A stretch of DNA of 64,000 nucleotides, taken from NCBI GenBank assembly GCA_003415625.1, contig PYIU01000008.1, forward strand, positions 186,001 through 250,000, in the 5' to 3' direction. Made by a program: the position numbers and the translations under genes. The DNA is from Aquanectria penicillioides. Taxonomy: Eukaryota; Ascomycota; Sordariomycetes; Hypocreales; Nectriaceae. The notes beneath the pieces are model-generated. The model searched no databases, had not been told where the DNA came from, and saw only the letters and a program-made list of their open reading frames with translations. Positions 1 through 12,414 of the stretch are shown piece by piece (within the stretch, counting starts at the first letter, position 1; each line of letters begins with the position of its first letter).

Positions 1-1156
1 GCGCTTTGGTTAGCAATACTTGCTTTCATCAATGCTAATTTAACCCAATTTCTCTCTGTTAGCCTACTTATGAGGTTAATTTACATTGATTTGTAAATTA
101 ATGTTTTAGGAGCAACTTGGAAAGTTCTGCGCCAAACATGTGTTTTAGCTCATGATCCGAAGACCAAGCAAGCATCACATGGACTCAGTTTCAGCTCCTA
201 AGAAGCTCCCTTCCCTCCTGTAGGAAAGCTGGACTCAAGATCAAATTGCAATCGGGTCACGTACACACGGGTTCAGCTAATACTGACCAAGCATCAAAGA
301 TTATATCCAAGCGCGAATGACAAAGATCTTCGTGGTTGCCTTGTCAGTAATGTTATGACCCATTTCATCTGTATGAAGGAATCCCCGAGTACCCCAAGTA
401 CCCCATTCCTGCTCTAAAATGTCCATATTATGACTTAAAAACGATGAAAAGTCGAGTCGCAGTCACGCCGTTGACGCTCTGGGTCAACTTCATTTCAGTT
501 TCTCCAAAGTCATACGCCATCGTCACGGTCTTGTCATCCCTGGCAAGTATTCGGGTCAGCTTGGGACCGTCCTGGGTCACCACGGATGAGAATTCTCCAA
601 ATGATGTCGAGGACGAGACATGATTGAGTACTCGTTACAAACAAAGCCCCGTAAATGCAACGCATTATAGTAAGTGCGGAGACGATGGGAAAGAGAGACA
701 GTGATATCGGGCAAAAATGGCGGTGAATCTTCGCCACTGTTCATCATCGCGTGTCCCACTGACCGACTTCGCTAGATTCCAAATTGTAAGACATCCCCAC
801 TAGATCCCAGTATGCCATGATGATGGAATAGGATTCGCGGACAAACTGCATGGTACCGCCAGCTAGTCTTTGGTCTGACTTTGCGGCTGAGAACCACCAG
901 GTTTGACTCGGTCGCCATTCCTGCCATTAGCCGCCAACCAAAGCGACAATAACCCACACGAGAACCATTGCGCCAGTGCAATTTTCGTTTTCCATGCCTG
1001 CAACGATAGGACGTACAGGTGTTGACTAGAATGCATCATCGCCAGTCTGCGTGTAAATAAAGCCCACACGATGCTCTATGTTATTGATTAAAGATCTTGA
1101 GACGTGTATTTTGATCTAAGTTCCTCTAATCCCTTTCAATCCGAGTATGACTTTCA
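1..1156. other. Intergenic, no gene recognised
   Basis: Only short overlapping ORFs below 70 codons on the minus strand, with no family motif, signal peptide or convincing splice structure. The right part lies beyond the 3' end of the GT8 gene. Confidence 0.5.
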
Positions 1157-2153
1157 TCAGTGAATGCCCTGTGCCTTCTCTGCCGCTATCCGCTCACGAT
1201 TCACATCAAACCACCGCTTGTGCGTTTGCTGTGTTCCTGTCCACTCTCCTTCCGCATCGATTTCGTCCCAGGGCTTGGGGCTCAGAATGAAATGAATGTT
1301 CTTGACGTGGCTGTCCCGCCAAATGGCATCGTGAACTCCGGGATTCCGAAGTGTCTTGAGGGCATTGTAAATGTACGGCAAAGCGACCCAGCGCTCACGG
1401 TAAAGCTCGGCTAGAAGATCTTGGTCGGGGAATTGGAATTCGGATCCGCGAGTCTCCATGCATTCGAGTATCTGCTCGTACAGCGTTGGCGAGGGGTTCA
1501 AGACAAGCAGGCCGCTGTTCAATTTGCCGAGGCCAATGCTTGGGTCAGCGCCAGCACTCTGCGCTGTGACTGGGTCATTATGCTGCGACGTAAAAGCGCA
1601 ATTCTCGGGTATCCAGTTGTCAGGGTAGTGAGGCCTTTTCAGTGGGTTGCACACGCAAGCGTGGCTTGCAGCAAAGACTCGTTTGCTCGTGGCGGCATCG
1701 CCTGTGTCGCTTACGGATGGATGGTCAAGCTCCATGTCCATCAGTTCATCCATGTTTTGCACAACAAGCATGTCCGAATCCAGCTGAACCACACGTTGGT
1801 AGCCTGTGAGAGAAAATACGACCAGCTTTGTCCAGCAATCATTGAAGCGCGGGTCGTCGGTGTACTCCTTTGTGGCGGATGGAGTGAGGAAAGGAACAGC
1901 CTGCGCTGGGATTCCCCGCGCCTTCAAAGCAGCTCGACCAGCATCAGGAAACGAGTCCGTGTAGAGAGCTACGAGGGGGTATTTTGAGTCGACACTCTGG
2001 AGACAATGGTTGAGCGTCATAAGGCCCGGCAGATAGTTGAGGTTGGTGATCAGAGTCACCCAGACTAAATGGTTAGCATGGCGAAGCCGGCGTTAGAGTG
2101 AGAGCAGTGTCCGCACCTTTGTCTGAATCGACAGCACGCTCGCTTATCGCCAT
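1157..2153 (-). CDS. Glycosyltransferase family 8 (glycogenin-like)
   Basis: Two exons: 2153-2117 and 2064-1157, giving 314 aa. The first exon supplies 12 codons (MAISERAVDSDK); the 52-nt intron has a GTGCGG donor, a GCTAAC branch site and a TTTAG acceptor, and joining gives VWVTLITNLNYLPG, the usual start of the GT8 Rossmann fold. The metal-binding DxD motif is DSD at about residues 108-110, followed by the LNSGLLVLNP segment and the C-terminal HFILSPKPW segment that helps bind Mn2+ and UDP in glycogenin-like enzymes. There is no signal peptide, so a cytosolic UDP-sugar transferase is expected. It lacks the long C-terminal glycogen-synthase-binding tail of true glycogenin, so glycogen priming is not implied. 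The acceptor is unknown; a galactinol-synthase-like role is an alternative. Confidence 0.88.
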
Positions 2154-2972
2154 TCTGACTCGTTGCTTGGAAGAGTTCCGTCCAGGATTCGGGTTGCAGG
2201 AGAAGAAGCTGTCGAATTTTGCTCATCAAAGCTTCCGCTTCCCCTCAATGAGCCGTTAACGGGATCCCGCTAGAGTTTTGTGATGGCTGAGGCTCTGATC
2301 CCCACTTTGCTGACCATCAAGATCGGGTCTGGGCCCAGGCCACTCACGATCCATGGTTATCAGCGGGCAGCAAATTGGCGCCCGCGACCATGGCCGGAAT
2401 CTGCCGAGCTCGAAGGCTAATGGATGATGACGTACTTTGGACATCTGTATCTAGTCTGTGAACCTTGGCGACCCCGCATTGAGCAAAGCTTTTCCACCAA
2501 GAACCAGAGTTTTCCATCTCCGGCAGGCCATCGAGAGATGACAAGGGGGGTTGTGTTAGCTATCTCTATGGCTTTGTAGCTTGGTTCATTGCTGAAACCC
2601 AGTACTTTAGTTCAAGGCGGGAAAATGCAAGCCAAGATCAAGGGAATATATCTCTCCTCTTTGCCTATTAAATTGTCTAACATCCACTACAGGATCTCAC
2701 GTAGGCGCCACGCCACACAGTAGTTGAATACACAGCTGGTTCTAGCATCCCTTTTAGTTTCAAGCCGTTTGCACATGTAGCCCAGTCCCCAACTAGATGT
2801 TCATATTTGACACATTATAATTCTCCGAGGTCCAGCGTCTGACGCAATCGGGTATTAATCTGACACCCCCGTTCCCCAACCAATCCGTAACCCCTCATCT
2901 AGCATCTGCCATGACCAACTGCGCTCTCTCCAAAGTACCGCTTCTGCACACTATTCAAGCTAATCAACAGGT
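2154..2972. other. Divergent intergenic region between GT8 and HET genes
   Basis: Contains the upstream regions of the GT8 gene (minus) and the HET gene (plus). Only short ORFs without family resemblance are present. The last ~200 bases before the HET start are pyrimidine-rich, as is common for fungal promoters. Confidence 0.5.
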
Positions 2973-5751
2973 ATGGTCCGGAGTCAGTCGATGGGGACGT
3001 CACTTCACCAGCTCTGTACGGCATGTGCAGACCTTGACCTGCATAAAATCTTCGCTGGTGGCTATCAAACACCGCACAAAGTGCTCGAGCTCGGCCACGT
3101 CCCCTCAACGCAGCTCACATCCCAATGCCCTCTATGTCGCTTAATTGCAGAAGCAGTGTACAAACCGTTTTGCAATGCATCGCTGGCCTCGTTTCACTCC
3201 AACTGCGGCATTTGCGACACCGCTACCGAGCTGCCCTCACATCATCTCCTTGCAGTCACCGTTGAGCCCAAAAGGCACCGAGATGTAATCGGTCACTCAA
3301 AATGGTTCAGATATATGAATACTGTGTTACCTTCGGGTGAGGTTCATGACGATGTCTGTTTCTCAAAGGTTAAGGCCCATACCACGCCGCCGCCAGAGAG
3401 CAAACTCGCAGATGGCGCATTCATCGCTCTCAAAGTCGGGTCATTCCGACCATCCCATTCGCTGACAGCGTACCTTGGCAGCATATACCCAATATTTCGC
3501 GAGTGCAACGAGACTCAACCAGTCCGATCAATACCTACCTCTGGATTGGATTGGTCCATCTTACGCTCCTTTGTATCAACGTGCGAACACCATCACTCAC
3601 GCTGCTCCCCAACCCGTCAGCTGCAGGTCAAGAGTCTTCGTTTCATAGATTGCAAGACCAGACAGTTGCGCCTCGCGACGGATGAGGACGAATATGTGGC
3701 CTTGAGTTATGTGTGGGGGGAGCCAGAAAAGAACCACGGCGGAGCTACACTACTAAACGGGCAACTCCAGCAAGCGCCTTTGGTCATTGAGGACGCCATT
3801 CGTGTCGTCAGTGAAATGGGACTGCGCTATCTCTGGGTCGATAGGTATATCTCTGTGTCTAGCCCATTCACTTCACTAACCAGTGGTGTAGATATTGCAT
3901 CCAGCAAGACGACGAAGCCTCACTGCAGGACCACCTATCCAAAATGCATCTGATATATCAGAATGCATCTTTCACCATCGTCGCAGCCGCGGGAAATGAC
4001 TCGTCCTTTGGCCTACCAGGTGTCTCTGAAAGGCCTCGAGAGCCTCAGGCGCATGAAACTATCGGTGATTTTACGCTTGCATCTGCAGTTGAACCCTTCT
4101 TGCCGGATTATCCATGCAAGTGGAACTCTCGGGCATGGACGTGAGCTTTCTTCCATGACACGAGACAGTCTCAGACAAAGCTAATTAGAGTAGGTACCAA
4201 GAAGGCCTGTTCTCACCACGCCAATTTATTTTTGGATCCCACCAGGTCTCCTTCCATTGCCCTCAAGGCGAGCAGAGCGAAATCTTTACGCAACCTGCCA
4301 TGTGGCCTATAGAAGCTTCCTCAGATGCAGCTAGACAAGTTTATTCGATTTGGCAGCACATTGAGCGGTTTTCTGAAAGAGAACTAACCTATGACTCTGA
4401 CGCTCTAAATGCTTTGAGGGCCACGCTAAATGCATTCAACAACCGCAAAGCACAGCCAGTTGCAAGTTTGTGGGGAATACCTTTCTCCGAGACTCTGCAG
4501 CCCTTGGACAATACTCAACCTTCGGGTCAAGCGGGGAACGGGGACATGACTGGTATGCTTTGCAATGCAATGGCGGCCTCGGCTTCTGCAGTATTCGGCT
4601 ACGGGCTAGCATGGCAAACTTCATTAAAACCTCCCAAAGGCAGGATCTCTCAACGACGGGCAGAGTTTCCAACCTGGTCATGGGCTAGTTCTTCTGGGTA
4701 CATTCGCTTTGCACGCCTCCCCTGGATAGCAATTAAAGATCAGCCATTTCCTGACCCAGAGCTTCATGTGACCATGGAATACTTGGACGGCAGGATTGTT
4801 CCCTTGTCCAAAATTCTCGAGGGTGGCCTTCTCCCTGAGCCATCACGTTATTTGCATCTGGATGGCTGGTCTGTTCGGGACGCTCTGACTCTTCATCAAG
4901 ATTTCACAGGGTCTCTCAACCTGGGGGATCCTAAATACGAACTCAAAGGACACGTTCACTTTGATCTGTCTTCTGGCGAGCAGCTCCAGGAAGGCGTGTC
5001 CAACATCTTGGCAGGGCATGAGAACAGTAAACAGTGGGAAGCTGCCATTATCTGGATCGCTCCTGATGACTATGAAGAGGCTAGGCAACCGTTTATTTTG
5101 ATTCTCATCAAGGTGGACGATCCCAAACATCCCCACGAGGATGTGTATGAGAGAGTGGGGTGTATTCCTGGGATGTCGCTATCAAAAATTCCCAATGAGA
5201 GGAAGGCAAAGGCTTCTTCTAGAATCCAGAAGCCACAGGACGCTCCATTGATGAAATGGGCAGCTGAGTTAATAGACGAAGACAAGGCTCAAGCTGCAAG
5301 AGAGGCCGAGAGAATAGAAAAGCTTCAGGCTGAGGAGGAGTTGGAGTGGAAGGCAGCCCAAGAACAAGGCTGGGATTCGAATCAACGAGTGCAGTGGAAA
5401 TTGAAGAAGTTTGGATTTGATCTGTCCAAATTCAACCCACCAGCTCAAAATGTCAGCGAACCCAAGAAATCCGAGCAAGTTGACAATGCCGCCACCGAAC
5501 AGGCATTGGCCCGACTGGACATATCCAATGCAGTGCGTTCGGTTCATGAGGATGTTGTGGGAACGACGGATAGTGACGACCAAGGCGAAACCGAAATCGA
5601 GACCATTCCTGTTGAAGACAGCGAATCCAGCTCTAATGCGGACTCGAGCGATTATGGCGATTTTACAATCAACATGGTTGCTCAGCGTTACAAATCACAG
5701 AGGTACTTTAGGAGGCTCCCAATCACTCGACGCAGCTTCATCATTCGCTGA
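2973..5751 (+). CDS. Heterokaryon incompatibility (HET) domain protein
   Basis: Three exons: 2973-3844, 3892-4140 and 4194-5751, giving 892 aa; both introns (47 and 53 nt) restore the frame. The N-terminal part starts with a cysteine-containing LCTACADLDLHKIF segment and a CPLCR motif, common at the start of HET proteins. The HET domain begins near residue 240 with YVALSYVWG, continues with IEDAIRVVSEMGLRYLWVDRYCIQQDD across intron 1, and ends with the NSRAWTYQE motif across intron 2. The C-terminal third is acidic and rich in Glu, Lys and Gln (about residues 710-880), likely helical. Known members trigger cell death on non-self fusion or sense stress; the partner here is unknown. An upstream ATG at 2911 lies in another frame and was not used. 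Confidence 0.9.
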
Positions 5752-6218
5752 GGTTCTTCGTAAATTGATCCATAGATCTACTCGTCAATAGACCCATCAC
5801 GTAGCTGAGGATAGCAAACCGCTTATGTACCGGAATCTTTGTCACATTCGGCATTTATATGCTAGGTTAATTTCTCCATTTGTCCCCTCGATAGGTTTTA
5901 AATACGCTATAACCACACATTCAATAGTTTACTACGCACAATCTGATGCATGATACCATCAACACAACAACAACGATATTCGACCAAATCGTGCTCGCAC
6001 TCTGAGCCTAGCCCACGGAAATACGATTGAAAGCCATGCGTCTCTGAATTTCATCTCGAATCCATAGGCTAGTCCATAACGCGTCCCAGGAATGTGTGTA
6101 CTTGTCAATATCCAAGAGGCTCCTATCAAACAATTGAAGCCCAAAGTTACGAAATACACCCACAAAACGCCTTGTCGTTCCCAAATTCAAATTCAACATC
6201 ATACCACCATTAATCCAG
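5752..6218. other. Short convergent intergenic region
   Basis: Lies between the 3' ends of the HET gene (plus) and the small secreted protein gene (minus). Short minus-strand ORFs here have no recognisable features. Confidence 0.5.
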
Positions 6219-6973
6219 CTAGCAACTATCCCCGCCTATAAACACGCTCCATTCGCTGTTGTAGTACAACCGGCCTAGATTCCGTCCCATTAGTTGCGCT
6301 CATTTAATCACAGGCATCTACCTACCTTGAGTGACTCCATTTACAGGATTCGCGCAGTGATCAAGAAGCGATTGCGCAATGGGAAGGATTTCATCAGTTG
6401 GGACTTTAAGTGTCTGGGATGAATCGCTGCAAACCCAGATTGCCGAATCCCAGGAGCAAGAAATGCGCTTGCAAGATGTTGGTTCGACCACCCACACCGC
6501 GCCCGACCACTTCTTCTTCAAGTAACTTATGCCGTCTCCGATAGGGCCAGACTTTGCAGTGCCGACTTTACCCACTCCACATTCAACATTGTACTGACAG
6601 GGAAAGACCTTCGTTAGCAAGAAGAAAAGAATGCAAAGTGTGTCGACTAACCCTCTTCTGAATTTGGCTTTCATCCACCCCAACTTCAACCTCCACCTCA
6701 GTCTCGGTATTCACATCTCTTCTCGCAGAATAGGGCTTCAACTTTCGTTAGCTTCTCATTCTACGCTCGAGTGATGGAAGTGTGCTAACCTCTACTGGTC
6801 CCTTGAGCTCTACAGCAGTGATTCCGCTGGCCTCACGCAGAAGAACCTGGCGTCATTTTAGTTGAATCATCTTCTCGTGCCCTGGCTAACTTCCCACACG
6901 CTGACTTGTTAAAACTCACCAATGCAGAAGCCAAGATGGCATATGAGATGATGGAGAAGATGCTGGCCTTCAT
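6219..6973 (-). CDS. Small secreted cysteine-rich protein, effector-like
   Basis: Five exons: 6973-6920, 6846-6790, 6735-6652, 6608-6326 and 6274-6219, giving 177 aa. All four introns are 42-54 nt, and exon lengths sum to a clean 178 codons. Exon 1 encodes an 18-residue hydrophobic signal peptide (MKASIFSIISYAILASAL). After an acidic stretch and a KR site before VFPCQYNVEC (a possible Kex2 site), the mature domain holds YNVECG, GDGISYLKKKW, SCKRISCSWDSAIWVC, an IAQSLLDHC helix and a terminal WSVFIGGDSC. I recognise this signature (SCSxxSAIWxC ... C-terminal WxVxxxxDxC) from uncharacterised secreted proteins of many ascomycetes, but know no function. Six cysteines in the mature part suggest disulphide bonds. 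An extracellular or host-interaction role is inference from size, signal peptide and cysteines. Confidence 0.82.
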
Positions 6974-8454
6974 TTTGACAAGAGTATCCAAGTGAGCGGT
7001 GACGATGTGGGGATGGAATTTTTGAAGTTGATAGGGGAAAAGGTAGTAGGTATTTAGATCTCCTTATATCCTTCTCGCCAATGCTTAGATTAAAGGTCTC
7101 TGTGCCGATCCTAGGTATTTGCCGTGCTGGTAGCACTCGTCTGTTGTTCGAAGCCGCAAATAGAAGCTCTGCCACTTCACGCAGACATAGCATGCATTCC
7201 CTGCCTAAACACTGATACAGATAGCTTTAGCAGGCATCCTCACAACTGCAAGTGAGGATTTCCTATGCTTTGAAGCCATCTGAATATCCAGGAATAGTAA
7301 TTGTTGGTGGCGTTTGCTCAACTGCCGGCACTGCCGCACGAAGTGGAGCGAATCGGGTCTCAAGATATGCATTCATGGACACGTCGCCCATGGTCAGGCG
7401 ACCGGTTCGTATTTTTGGAGACCCCGAGACCATCTGCCGAACATTATTGGTCAATTCTCGACTATAGTAGATTCTGAAGCCTCACATATCAACTTTTTCA
7501 ACGCAGTGGCCATGGACATTGAACAGCACAGCACTTCAGGCTGTCCTCCAAACCAACCTCTCCGAAACATTATTTACCAGTTCACCGAAGAACAGGCTTT
7601 CAGCTTCGCCTAGCCAACAGTTTTTAGGCTTGTTGGCTTTGGTACCCATTTGATGCTGTGTCAAGCATGCAGCGGTGACCCTGGCAAGGCATACAGGGAT
7701 TGATCATGCACAGCAACCCGATCTGGCCATGTAAATCCTACCATGTGCCAAACCCTAGCACTAATAAACCAATAAATATTTATTAATTCGAACAGTTGCA
7801 CTCAACCACACAGTCGAAATCACCTTGACTATATGTGTTGGGGTTTTCATGAATGCCTTTGACGCTAGGCTACAGCACAATGGTTCGAGAAAGTGTGCTC
7901 GGGGTGTTTTCCATCGTTCCACAAAGCATTTGATTCGGTTCCCAAGCCGTGACTGTATCTTTTCGAAAGAACAAGATCTAACAAGCGGATGTTTTCCACC
8001 TGCCTCACTTTTGTGTTTACGAATCTGCATGCCACAGCAACATTTTCGTTTCCAAGAATTATTGATTCCCGACCACCTAGCTTGAGCACCACCACTCATA
8101 GGCATGGCTCCGCGCCATCTCCTTTCCACAAATGGCTTGAGGACGGCAAAATGAATAAAAACTCAGCTGAATGACCAAGTTTGCTGATCCATCTCCCTCG
8201 TGTCGCAAATTCCCGACATTTACCCTAGACCTGATCATCGTGACACATCGACCGTGCGTGGCCGGAAACCGTCCCGATTGGACCGGGGAACCAGCGGTCA
8301 GTCTCAAATGCGAAATTGCTTTAACCAAATTTGGCCTTGACGCATCACTTGTGATTTCAATCTTCTGACAGCTTCTGACATCTCTTTGAATTGTTCCTCG
8401 ACGACGCGAGCGGTGTTGTGAAATAATCGATTTAAGCACCGCCATCACATCGAA
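6974..8454. other. Intergenic, no gene recognised
   Basis: About 1.5 kb between divergent genes. Several ORFs of 60-123 codons overlap on both strands around 7750-8450, but none shows a domain, signal peptide or splice-linked continuation. It should include the promoters of the secreted-protein gene and the beta-glucosidase gene. Confidence 0.45.
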
Positions 8455-11025
8455 ATGTGGTCACTGGGAGTGGCGGTTATCCAAGCCCTTGCGCTTCTGC
8501 AGGGTGCATCCGCGCGCTCTCAGTCTCCTGACACCTATCCGTCGCGTGAGCCCAAGTCATCCGTGACCTTCCAGACGATCTGCTAATTTCTACCAGCACC
8601 GGGAGTTGGGTCCGGGACCTGGCAAGGCGCCTACAATAAGGCTAGGGCTTTGGTTGAGCAACTTACCTTGGAGGAAAAGGTCAACATAACTCGGGGGTTC
8701 CCAAGCGATGATAATGTTTGTGCCGGCAACACTGGATCCATTCCGCGTGTAGGATGGCCAGGAATGTGCCTTCATGATGCAGGCAACGGCGTTCGAGCAA
8801 CGGATTTTGTCAATTCATATCCCTCAGCAATCCATGCAGGAGCTGCTTGGGACAAGAACTTGACATACTGGAGAGGGTATTACATGGGAGGAGAGTTCAA
8901 GACTAAGGGCGGTAAGGTTGACTTCAACATTGCGAAAGTGGAAGCAAACTCACCCAAGCGCAGTCAACGTCCTGCTCGGGCCAAACGCTGGCCCATTGGG
9001 AAGATCGCCATTGGGCGGGCGTAATTGGGAGGGCTTTTCAGTTGATCCTTATCTTTCGGGAAAGCTAAGTGCCGAGACTATCAAAGGGCACCAAGATGCC
9101 GGCGTAATTGCAAATCTCAAGGTAAACCATCAGTCAATGAATATCGACCACAAGTGCACCTCCTAACATGATACCAGCATTTCATCGCCAACGAACAAGA
9201 AACTTTTCGGCGGCCCTACTTTGGCGTTGAAGCTGTCTCGTCCAACATTGATGACAAGACCCTCCACGAATACTACCTCTGGCCATTTGTCGACGGCATT
9301 CGAGCTGGAGCGGCGTCCGTCATGTGTGCCTACAATCGAATCAATAGCACGTATGGGTGCGAGAACAGCAAGTTGATGAATGGTATACTCAAGGATGAAC
9401 TATCCTTTGACGGCTTTGTGGTGCTTGATTGGAATGCTCAGCACAACCTTCAAAGCGCTAATGCAGGCTTGGATATGGTTATGCCCCTGGGCGGATCCTG
9501 GGGTGATAACCTAACGGAGGCAGTTCTGAATCATACAATCAGCAATTCCAGAATCACAGACATGGCGACAAGGTATGCAAGAGCCCCGTTTGGAAAGACG
9601 GTTACTGACCTTGCAGAATTCTCGCGGCCTGGTATCTTGTCGGGCAAGACGGACCAAACTTTCCTACCCCGGGCGTAGGCATCAAGGATCTTACTAAACC
9701 CATAAAAAGGTTGATGCTCGTGCCCCCGAGTCTAAGCAGGTGCTTCTCAAGGGCGCAATTGCTGGGCATGTGCTCGTGAAGAATGAAAATGGAGCGCTGC
9801 CATTGACCAGCCCCCAAATGCTGTCCGTCTTTGGATATGACGCAACGGTCCCAATGACCAAGAATACCGATATTCTATTCCAGCTAGGATACACTTCTTC
9901 TCCAGAAATGGGTCAAGCCATCCTAGGCACCGAGCAGAATTTTGACCAAGCTGCAAGAGGCGGCACAATAGTGAGCGGCGGTAGAGCGGCAGCCAACTCG
10001 CCGCCCTACATGAGTGATGTCGGTAACCACGTCCCTTTTCGCAAGACTGCAAGCTAATTTCTGTACAGCCTCTGAGCGCTATTCAAAATAGAGCTGCCAT
10101 GGACGACACGTGGGTTAATTGGGACCTTTCGTCGTTTGATCCAGATGTCAACGCCGCGAGCGATGCCTGCTTAGTATTCATCAATGCCATGGCTACTGAG
10201 GGTTGGGATCGACAGGGTCTCCGTGACGACTACAGCGATGGCCTGATTCTCAACGTAGCCTCAAAGTGTGCTAATACCATCGTCATAATTCATGCTGCTG
10301 GCATCCGCCTGGTCGATCAGTGGATAGAACATCCCAATGTCACTGCGACCGTCATTGCACACCTCCCAGGCCAGGATAGTGGCAATGCCCTTGTTCAGCT
10401 GCTCTACGGCGAGGCTGGATTTTCGGGAAAGCTTCCATACACATTGGCAAAGAACGAAAGCGACTATTCAGTTTTAGAACCTTGCAAAGACCGAGGGCCG
10501 AACCAGAATGACCCCCAGTGCGACTTTGACGAAGGTATCTATCTTGATTATCGCGCCTTCGATGCAAATGGGATCATGCCACGATACGAGTTCGGATTTG
10601 GCCTGAGCTACACCAAGTTTGAGTACTCTTCCCTGTCAGTTCAGAGAGACAATTCTCGGGACTCAGCTGAGGATGATCTGTTCTGGGACCCATACACAAC
10701 TGTCACAGCAACAGTAAAGAATGTTGGTCTTGTGTCTGGAGACGAAGTTGCTCAACTTTATTTGGCGATTCCGAACAGTCCGCCAAAGCAACTGCGTGGT
10801 TTCGAAAAGCTATCCTTGGGAAGGGGAGAGTCAACTAGAGTAGAGTTTGAGCTCTTGTCCCGTGACTTGAGTGTTTGGGATGTTACCTCTCAGCAGTGGG
10901 TTGTCCAGCCAGGCAATTACACTGTGTATATCGGGGCAAGCAGCCGGGATATTAGGTTGTCGCAGAGCTTCCAGGTTTCTACATCGCATTATGAGTCGTG
11001 GGACTACTTGAGAAAGCTCAAATAG
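8455..11025 (+). CDS. GH3 beta-glucosidase, secreted; frame interrupted near 9700
   Basis: Exons: 8455-8545, 8597-8911, 8964-9121, 9178-9572, 9617-about 9700, then a new frame to 10018, and 10069-11025. The signal peptide is [20 protein letters not shown]. The GH3 N-terminal barrel is complete, with nucleophile Asp at about residue 272 in [12 protein letters not shown]; the C-terminal alpha/beta domain and the fibronectin-III-like domain ([10 protein letters not shown] ... [12 protein letters not shown]) follow. Between ACTAAACCC and CATAAAAAGG (9693-9710) the frame slips by one base, although the conserved DLTKP-HKKVDAR block can be read on both sides. A 35-nt intron 9675-9709 (GTAGGC...TACTAAAC...AAAAAG) would restore the frame but remove conserved residues. 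The last intron uses a weak GTCGGT donor. It is either a recent pseudogene, a sequence error, or mini-intron splicing. Normal role: release of glucose from cello-oligosaccharides or aryl glucosides. Confidence 0.82.
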
Positions 11026-11202
11026 AACTAAACCGAACACAAGATCAGATAGTATCATGAAGAAGGGCATACGTTTTCACGTTCAAAAGTACATCTGAAA
11101 ACATTTTAAATTACAAAGTCCATTCAACTTGTGGTAGGCTAACACTAAAATGTGACTATTTGGAAAAATTGAAAAAGAATCGCCGTCCACAAGCCGATGC
11201 AC

Positions 11203-12414
11203 TCATGAAGAATTCATCTTGAAAATCACCTTGTGCGTTTTGCGAGCCTCAAAGTCTTTGTATGCCTGTGGGGCATCCTCTAGGGACATTGTCTTATCAC
11301 ATAAAAATGTTAGCTTCCGGTGCTCCTTGCGGAACAGCTCCAAAGCTTCTTCAAAGACACTTCGAACAGGACACCGGCCAAAAGACATGGTGATGTTTTT
11401 CCCGTAGCACAACAGCCCGTTGAGAGGAATCTGCTCGGTGTGGACGCCTATGGAACTGATCTGCCCCCATGGCCTGATCATGTCAAAAGCGAGCATGAAC
11501 GCGTCGGCATGGCCGACAATTTCCATCACTACATCAGCTCCTCGACCTTCAGAAGCAGCCTTGATCTTTTCTACCGGGTTATCATTGAGGTGAATTGGAA
11601 TGGCTCCCAATCTTTCCGCCTCTTTGAGTCTCTCGGGCACGGAGTCGATTGCATATACGGTTTTGACCATGGTAAGGGCGCAAACAATGGTACAGAGGCC
11701 AACTGGCCCGCACCCAACCACAACTGTTGTATACTCCTCTCTATCACGGGCTGTGAGGTTCTTGAGGAACCGAGAGGCGGCAAAGTAGCCAGTTGGGAAG
11801 ATATCGGCCATGAGAACGAGCATTTCCTCAGGAACATCTGCTTCTTTAGTCAATCTTCAAGAATAGCTGCTGGAAAAGGCTAACCTTTTGGCGTTTTAAC
11901 AAGGGTGGTGTCCGCCAAAGGGACTCGAACATACTCTGCCTGACCGCCGTCGATGGTGTTGGCGGGCGCAGAGTTTCCAAAAAGCTCACCATTTGCACAA
12001 CGACTTGCTTGCCCGCGCACGCAATAATAGCAGTTTTGGCAAGATGTGTAAAACGGTACAACAACGCTATCGCCAATCTGAAACTTCTTTACACCCTCTC
12101 CTTTCTCGACAATTGTTCCGACAAACTCATGACCGCAAATGAAGTCGGTGGGACACTTCAAATGGCCACGATAAAAGTGCAAGTCAGACCCCTAAAGATG
12201 TGTGAGTTGGATAATGTTATATGTGCGCCTTACTCACACATAAAGCTGTAGATGACACCTTCAATACGGCATCAGTTGGCTTTCGGACGGCGGGGTACGG
12301 GCGATCCTCAACAGAAACCTTATCGTTTCTTAGTGTTTATCTACTTATCACCAGTCATTTTCGCACCTGAAAAGGGCCTTGAAAGACCACAGCTCGCATT
12401 GTACTCGGTGTCAT
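11203..12414 (-). CDS. Zinc-dependent alcohol dehydrogenase (MDR family)
   Basis: Four exons: 12414-12367, 12318-12238, 12191-11885 and 11843-11203, giving 358 aa with consistent phases. Catalytic zinc ligands are visible: Cys in ALCGSDLH, split across intron 2, and His-Glu in GHEFVG. The structural-zinc loop is CQNCYYCVRGQASRC (Cys spacing 2, 2, 7). The NAD(P)-binding glycines are in VVVGCGPVGL, followed by an acidic residue in AIDSVPERL that favours NAD. It resembles the fungal and bacterial alcohol dehydrogenases related to glutathione-independent formaldehyde dehydrogenase. No signal peptide, so cytosolic. It lies beside a lactonase and a semialdehyde-type ALDH, which suggests oxidation of an omega-hydroxy acid to a semialdehyde; that substrate is inference. 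Convergent with the beta-glucosidase gene. Confidence 0.92.

Noticed and set aside
8077..8448. 123-aa minus-strand ORF upstream of the beta-glucosidase
   Set aside because: No domain, signal peptide, spliced extension or homology that I can recognise.
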